Source: Hymenochaete sp. R1 (Eukaryota > Basidiomycota > Agaricomycetes > Hymenochaetales > Hymenochaetaceae). From it: a stretch of 64,000 nt of DNA. Location of the stretch: contig JAFREE010000070.1 in assembly GCA_019400425.1 (NCBI GenBank), positions 58,450 through 122,449 of the forward strand. The letters are read 5' to 3'. Below the pieces are notes generated by a model. The model had not been told where the DNA came from, searched no databases, and saw nothing but the letters and a program-made list of their open reading frames with translations. The position numbers and the translations under genes were made by a program. Below, piece by piece: positions 57,974 to 64,000 of the stretch; positions within the stretch are counted from its first letter, which is position 1; each line of letters starts with the position of its first letter.

Positions 57974-58651
57974 GACGATAGCCAGAGGCAGACGACAACG
58001 TTCCGTTGAATGTCTTCGATATGTTGGTTCGCCATTTATATGTTTCGCGCCCTATATACGCGACAGCGTACAGCATAACGGCAAGCCGTTACGCCCTGAG
58101 CGCATCTGTAGGGCGCATCAATGTTGAGCTTCTTCGAATTCGCGCCGAACCAAAACCGGCACCATGATTTACTGACCGCGGTATTGGAAATTGAGCACAG
58201 CGACGTGGCCCTTTGTCTGAATGACTGAGTATTCTTGTTCGGCATTTGACAGACTCGCAACTCAACAAACGCGCTCCCTTGAAAAGCTCCTGATAAGTAA
58301 GCAGATATGTTTGGGTAAGCAAAATTATGTAATATCGGTCTACAAACGAAACTCTATAAATAGGTCGTATTATGAAGTAAGGTACTAGGTACTACTGCCT
58401 GAGTCTCCGTGGGCGATGCACGACGAAAGAAAGAAAAAATTTCTTTGCCACGGAAGCTCCCATGACTGATCAGAAATGTAGCCCAAAGCCGGATTTACTC
58501 AGCAAACCAGTTCATGGTCCCTTTCACTGCTTTTATGATCCTTCGCAACGATCTACCTCTGCCACTTGTTATTTCGCCGCGTCAAGCGACACCAAATTGC
58601 TTGATCGGGTATACTAGTACTGCATCACACACATATCTGTGTGTGTACGAT
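57974..58651. other. Spacer between hydrolase and DUF6533-like copy D
   Basis: Promoter of the hydrolase and 3' flank of copy D. No gene supported. Confidence 0.4.
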
Positions 58652-60590
58652 TCAGACCTTCGAATCGCCCGTTTTACGCTGGGAGACAGAACCCGTAACA
58701 GTGGCTGAAAAAGAGGTATTTGTTTGAAGATCAAATGACTCAACGGCACCACCTGTAACGCCATCGAGGTAATGTGTTCTGTTAGGTGTGTCAGCTTCTT
58801 GATCATTTAAAAAACTGAAATAACACGAAAATGCAAAATTTACCCTTGGTAATCCGGTCCTTGCATATCTCCGAAACCCATATCAGTCACACTGCTCCTA
58901 TGCGATCCCCAATTTGTGCCCTTATTCACGCCATGCTCGCCTGCTTCCTTCAGATTAAAAAACATACGGCACCCGAACGTGCAAAGGATAGTAGGACTTC
59001 CGAGGCCGCCCATCGCAGCCGAAATGATGCTCGAGCTGGAGTCGACGCCGACAGTTCCGCCAAGGATTGCAAAAATAGAACACGATATAGCTCTGCAGAT
59101 GAAAAAAAGGGTCGTGAGCATTTGCGTTTTGAAATCTATCGGCTTCGCGAAGAGTAAGAGTTGGAAATGACATACATAATGAAATAGAAGATCTGGTCCA
59201 TGACAAGTACCTTGAGGAGACGAGATCCGCGGAAACCGTTTTCCCTCCAATACTTTGTTGCCTTGAACACCGCTAGAACCATGAGCAAGGCCCCATATCC
59301 CAGTGGCACCAGCCTTATCGATTTTAAGCTCGCATATATCAGATGTCGCATAAGATTGTCATACCATTCGACGAAGAAAACATTTACAGGTAGCCCACCA
59401 AGTCGATTACAGCCCGTAATACCATCCGAAACATTGATTATTTCGGCTGTCAAGTAGTACAAGTACGAGTTAAGCATTGGCGACTCCGTGTTAGAGATTA
59501 TGAAACGTACCGTCTGATAATATAGTTTCGTATACGGCGATCACGAACTTAGTTGTCGCTTCAGCGATCAAGAGCGAGTAAAGAAGAATGCAGGCTATTT
59601 TTTCTGAAAACATTATCGTCGTAAGTAAAGCCGGGATGAGGTGGTTTGACCATCATGGACATACGATACCGGTACAGTGCGAGCACTCTGATAGTCAGAA
59701 CATCTGACGGGGTGGCGTCAGTAGATTCGCAAGCATAAAGCTGGCTGTGGGGAAGTTTACAGTCAATAGAGATGATCGTGATGGCGTCTAAGGGCATGAT
59801 GTAAGTCAAGTCGCATACGGGTGAATAAACAGAGCTGACAAGACATGTTAGGTATCCACAGCGCCATTCGACCTGGTTAGTTGTCAGAAATCGGTGATAA
59901 CTTTTTTTAGAATGCTTGCTCGTACAACTACATGGTCAAAGCATAAGCCGTCAGCCTACCAGCAACGATGTCGATATTACTTCACTTACTCTACCAAGGG
60001 GATATTGTAAACAATATCTAAAAAGCTCTATCATCGAGTACATCCTTTTTACGCGTAACATGTCGAGAAACCTTACTGAGCATCCAGAATATGGCTCCGA
60101 GTATTCCCAGGTAACGGTTCTAATTAGATTATCAACCCTCTGAGGCATTACGTAGGGTGTTCTCGCTCACCAAGAAATACACTGCTTTGATTATGGACCA
60201 CTGGTCGAACTGGTTGATGAAGCACCCATGTGAGTGACGAAATGAAATGAAAGGGACACATGAACACACCCAGAAGTACTGGATCTAGTACCGAGTACAT
60301 GCGAGGTGCTGAGCCAGAGATGGACGTTATTATACGATTCAACTCTCACCTCGTCCTTCAGGGTACAAACTAAATGAGGAATCATGAGGTTTTGTTTGGA
60401 GAAACTATGACGATCGCTTCCGGAAAACAATATACGCACTCGAATCATAGACCAAGGCAGTCAATACGGCAGTATGGATGTAGCCATCGAGGTACTGTGA
60501 GAAGACCCAGTCAGGGACTTCGCCTGGATCAAGATAGTTGACGGCTCGAGCAGAAATAGGTGCAGCCGTTGTCTCCAGGTAATCGAACAT
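58652..60590 (-). CDS. DUF6533-like multi-pass membrane protein, copy D
   Basis: Read from the ATG at 60590 to a TGA at 58652-58654. Exon 1 reads NYLDPGEVPDWV and GYIHTAVLTALVYDS; a small exon gives CTLKDE, equivalent to CTFDKE of copy B. Later segments keep D-LTIRVLALYRYR (about 59700-59660), the LVPLGYGALLMVLAVFKATKYWRENG helix region (about 59320-59250), DQIFYFIMYV, and GSPTILCTFGCRMFFNLKEAGEHG (about 59000-58930). After DYQG a GTAAAT donor (about 58843) joins to a long last exon with LNDQEADTPNRTHYLDG and a TVTGSVSQRKTGDSKV end. D is the most diverged copy: W-G-x-PLA is replaced by VPLGYG and it lacks the EEV ending. No disabling change was found, though exon borders in the middle are approximate. 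Confidence 0.65.
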
Positions 60591-62051
60591 CGCGGGTGAA
60601 GGAGAGTGATAGTGCGCCAGTGACCAGTCTCCTTGAAACTCTTATCCCACGTTAAGCGTTGCTATTCGTATTTATATACCGGAAGTGAGAACGTCCGATC
60701 TATATTTATGTGTAGTCCGTGCTCCTCGTTGCTCCCGGATAAGGAGACACCAGGTGCCACAGGGTTCAAAAGTGGTTAGGCTGGCTCCGTCGCAGCGCAT
60801 CCAAACTCGAGGCGTGATTGGTCAGAGTGAAAGCTCGAATATGAAGGTAGTCCGCAGTGATTGCAGAAGATTCGGTGCGCAAAGAAATACGTGTACCAAG
60901 ACACTTGGATGCAACACACGTTCGACTCGGACGAAGGCTGAAGCGGTGATGCTCCAGCGTTTGTTCGGTATGGAAGGACCGTGTCTAAGTCTAGGTAAAG
61001 TTTACGAGCGTATGACGACGAAAACGTGAAGCGAACGACGGAGATGAAAGGGAAAAGGCCCAAAAAGTGTATGAGGCGAAGGTTTCCTCCGTCAAACTTC
61101 GCGCGCTCGGAAGATGAACTAAAACCCGGCTCGCCCCGCTCCTACCCATGCCTTTGACACACAATCAGAGCGTATCTCGGACAAAGGATGTGGAGCACGT
61201 ACATATGTAGTCAGCCGTTGACCGAAAAGTATGATGAAACAAGTGCTAGTACATGTATGTATGTATGTCGCGCGCCACCATCTGTTGAAGAAGCCAATCT
61301 GGTCGGAATCCGAGTCTTTCGCATCTCCTTCAAAGTCTCAGTAAAGGAAGAGAACATACATTACCAGTACGGTTCACTGCCTTCAACTCGACATATCGTG
61401 TCACAAGGTGTCAAGTGCGGAACGTGGTCGTGGTCGAGCGCCGCCGTTCCTCCACGGGCAAGGATTTTCACTGGCAAACCTCTCTACTTGCTTCTAGACG
61501 TCTTGGTCTATGAAAAAAAGCTGTTCAGTTGATGATACAATCAGACGCGTGGAAGAAACGAAAATCTTTACGCGGTACGTATCGGCCTTCAGTGGATCCT
61601 TCGCTCTCTCTCCAAGAAACCTTTTTTGATGCCACAGATCTTCGGATACCCCGGATTCTCAGTATTACGTCGATTTTTACACACATACGCCTCGGCGATC
61701 AAAGTGCCATTGCAGAGAAAGTATAATTTTAAGATGATGGTTGGAATGAGGAAGGAAAACGAAGATGGGATGAGTCTGAATATAGACGATGCTGTAGATC
61801 ATTGCTATATTTGGTAACTCCGAATATCTCGCACAAGTTTGCTCTTTGTCGTGTAATCCCAGCTGAATATGAATAGTTATTGACACCGTACCGTCCCGAT
61901 ATCTACTATCTGCGTAGATTTCCAATTCGTGATACATATTGCTCATGAACAAAGAGAACAGTATTCAAATAATTCGGATTCTCGAAATATCAAGAAGCTT
62001 GGTGCATCCAGAGAACCTTTCTCTCGCCTTCAGGCGTGCTTCTAGGCGGCT
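60591..62051. other. Spacer between copies D and E, no supported gene
   Basis: A TATATAAATA element on the minus strand (60669-60678) sits about 80 nt upstream of copy D. The remainder shows no supportable gene. A short ATGT microsatellite lies near 61252-61267. Confidence 0.4.
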
Positions 62052-63740
62052 TCAAACTTTATTCGAGGAGGTTCCGATGGCTAGACTCGATGAGAAACCA
62101 CGAATTCAGATTCGGCTCCAGATGCTTCCAAGTGACTATTATTAAAGCTTTCTCAGTCATAAGTTTCAAATGAATGACCGTAGTAGATTAAAACCACTCA
62201 CTGGTTACCTTCGTGGTCGGGTTCGTTGAAGCGAATGCTGCTGGCGGTAGAACGGTTCAAATAAGAGCTGACGTTCGTTCCTTCATTGACTCCCGCTTCC
62301 CCTGCTTCTTTAAGGTTGAAAAATACGCGACTACCGAGAATACACAAGAGCGTAGGATTTCCCGCAGCTGCCAACGCAATTTGCACTGTGACGGGCGTTG
62401 CGGTATTTGCATCGTCCATTATCTCGAAAACCGAGCTCATTATGACCCTTTTCCCAGTATGAAATGCGTGAAACAGCACAACATAGGAGTGAGACTCACG
62501 CGACAAAATATATAATCTGGTCCGTTATGAGGACCTTAACGAGTCTTGAACCGCGAAACGTATTCGACCGCCAGTACTCGACCGCTTTGATCAGGGCCAA
62601 AATTAGGAGTAGCAGTCCATATGCAAGGGGAATTATGATGGTCAGCGAGGGGTTTTATTCAAAAGCTATGTTCTACGGTGTAGCCGAAGCTAAAATCAAA
62701 AAGCAAGATTAAGCGTGAGTTAAAATGCAAGATTGTCGGCTTAGCCGGCCTCGGCAAGTCTTATTCCCATAAATGGTAAGGCAATATTTAATATTGTGCA
62801 TGTGCCGATCCCCACAGCATACATTCGGACTTGGTGCTTAGTGAGCTAATTGAGAGAGAAACAGCTGATTCCGGTTGTAAATGTCTTTGGAATGAACTTA
62901 AATCTAATACTGAAGCCTCCGGAAGCCTTTAAAGTCCATTTATCTGACTGAAATTGGGCCAGAACCAATACTGGAGACCGGGAGACCCATGCATGGGTGT
63001 ATGCTGTGGGGATCGGCACACGCAAAAATGCAAGATATTGTCTTACCATTTATGGGAATAAGACTTGCCGAGGCCGGCTAAGCCGACAATCTTGCATTCT
63101 AGCTCGCGCTTGACTCTTGCTTTTTGATTTTAGCTTCGGCTACACCGTAGAACATAGCTTTTGAATAAAACCCCTCGCTGACCATCATAGGGAATGCACC
63201 TATAAAAGATGATGAAACAAAGAAAAGGGTATTGAAGCGTTTGACATACCAGTCAAGGGCCAAGAAGAACAGCGGAGGCGGTGACACACTAAAACAAGAT
63301 GTGAAATCGCTTGCTAGACCAATAACTCCAACTGAAGCCGTGATAAGTAAGCAGAAGTAACGGTATACACAGAAAAGGAGGCACCTACTGCCTTCATGTG
63401 ATGGGGTGTACATCGACATACAGACAATTGCGCTGGCTTCAATACCTAACAGCGTATAAAGAAAGAACAATATTTTCTTCTCTGTTTCTTCGTTATTAAA
63501 TTATTGAGAGTGCGAGGGCGTGAAACTACACCTTTATGGTATAAAGCCAATACTCTGATGGTCAAAATATCTGTTCGAAACAATTAATGAAATATAGCGG
63601 GAACGTCAGTAAACTTACAATCCATCGAAATGATCGTGATTGTGTCTTGCACTATTGTCAGCTCTCGGATAGAAAGAAACAGTGCCATTGCTCACAGGAG
63701 ATGTTAGTTAGCCACGTATAGAATTCGCCTGGAGTCGTTT
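62052..63740 (-). pseudogene. DUF6533-like membrane protein, copy E, disrupted by an insertion
   Basis: Minus-strand pieces in family order: GEFYTWLTNIS (about 63735-63700), LQDTITIISMD, D-LTIRVLALYHKG (about 63560-63530), LYTLLGIEAS (about 63465), GVIGLASDFTSC, LALDW (about 63250). The helix WxIPLAYGLLLL is split by an inserted element at 62634-63189. Beyond it come ALIKAVEYWR, DQIIYFV-type sequence, ALAAAGNPTLLCILGSRVFFNLKEAGEAG (about 62370-62280) and FNEPDHEGN. The last-exon equivalent needs a frame change to reach the family-like end (LAIGTSSNKV, TGA 62052-62054). The DUF6533 start and the NRYVGI exon are not found in the remaining 260 bases, where short repeats occur instead. This copy is therefore broken at the 5' end, in the middle and probably at the 3' end. 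Confidence 0.7.
62628..63195. mobile_element. Non-autonomous inverted-repeat element (556 bp) with 6-bp target duplication
   Basis: Element 62634-63189 begins TATGATGGTCAGCGAGGGG and ends with its inverse. The arms are about 190 bp each (62634 to about 62825, and about 62995 to 63189), nearly identical for the outer 70 bases and with scattered differences inward. GGGAAT is present on both sides (62628-62633 and 63190-63195) as a target-site duplication. Removing one GGGAAT and the element restores W-C-I-P-L-A-Y-G in copy E, matching WGTPLAYG of copy B. About 170 bp of unique centre encode no transposase. Confidence 0.9.
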
Positions 63741-63895
63741 TTAAAGACGTATAAACCCAGGTGTTCGAGCGAAAAGCTAAATCATTACCTAAAGACGTAT
63801 AAACTAGTTTACATGTAAGTACGGCGGTTAGGTGAATGATACAAACAATAACGTACCCCAGGTGTTCGAGCGAAAAGCTAAAGAACACCTGGGAC
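63741..63895. repeat. Short direct repeats and a perfect hairpin
   Basis: CCAGGTGTTCGAGCGAAAAG occurs at 63757-63776 and again at about 63858-63877, and AAAGACGTATAAAC occurs near 63743 and 63790. The second copy is followed by GAACACCTGGG, making a hairpin with an 11-bp perfect stem (CCCAGGTGTTC/GAACACCTGGG) and a 15-nt loop. These repeats take the place where the upstream exons of copy E would be expected. Confidence 0.7.
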
Positions 63896-64000
63896 GAAGA
63901 ACACTATTTTTATAATCTGTTTTTGTCTTAGATAGGAATGAAGACGGGCCTAAGATGAAATGGAACAAAATTTAGGTACCCGCAATGGAACGAAGATAAA

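Overview
The window looks like nuclear DNA of a filamentous basidiomycete, most likely an Agaricomycete. Genes are dense and split by many 48-80 nt introns with GT(A/G)NGT donors. Characteristic families are present: a chitin synthase with a myosin motor, a secreted DUF1996 protein, a DUF7704 protein and a local expansion of DUF6533-like membrane proteins. No tRNA, rRNA, CRISPR or bacterial-type operon was seen. Exon models below were built by eye from splice signals and reading frame. Where a model closes (total length divisible by three and family motifs in frame) this is stated.

Layout. 0-3.6 kb: two tandem coiled-coil paralogues (the first cut by the window edge) and a small, probably mitochondrial protein. 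4.6-18.5 kb: an accessory block with a DUF6533-like gene on the minus strand (copy A), an intact alpha/beta hydrolase gene, a broken tripeptidyl-aminopeptidase-like hydrolase, and two more DUF6533-like genes on the plus strand (copies B and C). 20-54.4 kb: conserved housekeeping genes. These are a Ser/Pro-rich WW-like multi-pass membrane protein, an Rpd3-type histone deacetylase, a Ski8-like WD40 protein, a DUF7704 membrane protein, a small secreted protein, a secreted DUF1996 protein, a long coiled-coil/disordered protein, a protein kinase with a disordered tail, a one-pass membrane protein divergent from that kinase, and the myosin-motor chitin synthase. 55.4-64 kb: a second accessory block, with an intact homologue of the broken hydrolase and two more DUF6533-like genes (D, apparently intact; E, broken), all on the minus strand.

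The two accessory blocks flank about 35 kb of stable genes and share the same pairing: a tripeptidyl-aminopeptidase-like secreted hydrolase next to DUF6533-like seven-helix-type proteins. Copy E is split by a 556-bp inverted-repeat element with a 6-bp target duplication. A second, unrelated TA-flanked inverted-repeat element sits at 33.5 kb. The broken hydrolase at 10.6-12.0 kb has lost its nucleophile region and carries a short internal inversion. The most unusual content is therefore the repeated hydrolase/DUF6533 module and the way its copies are decaying. No obviously new defence or biosynthetic system was recognised.
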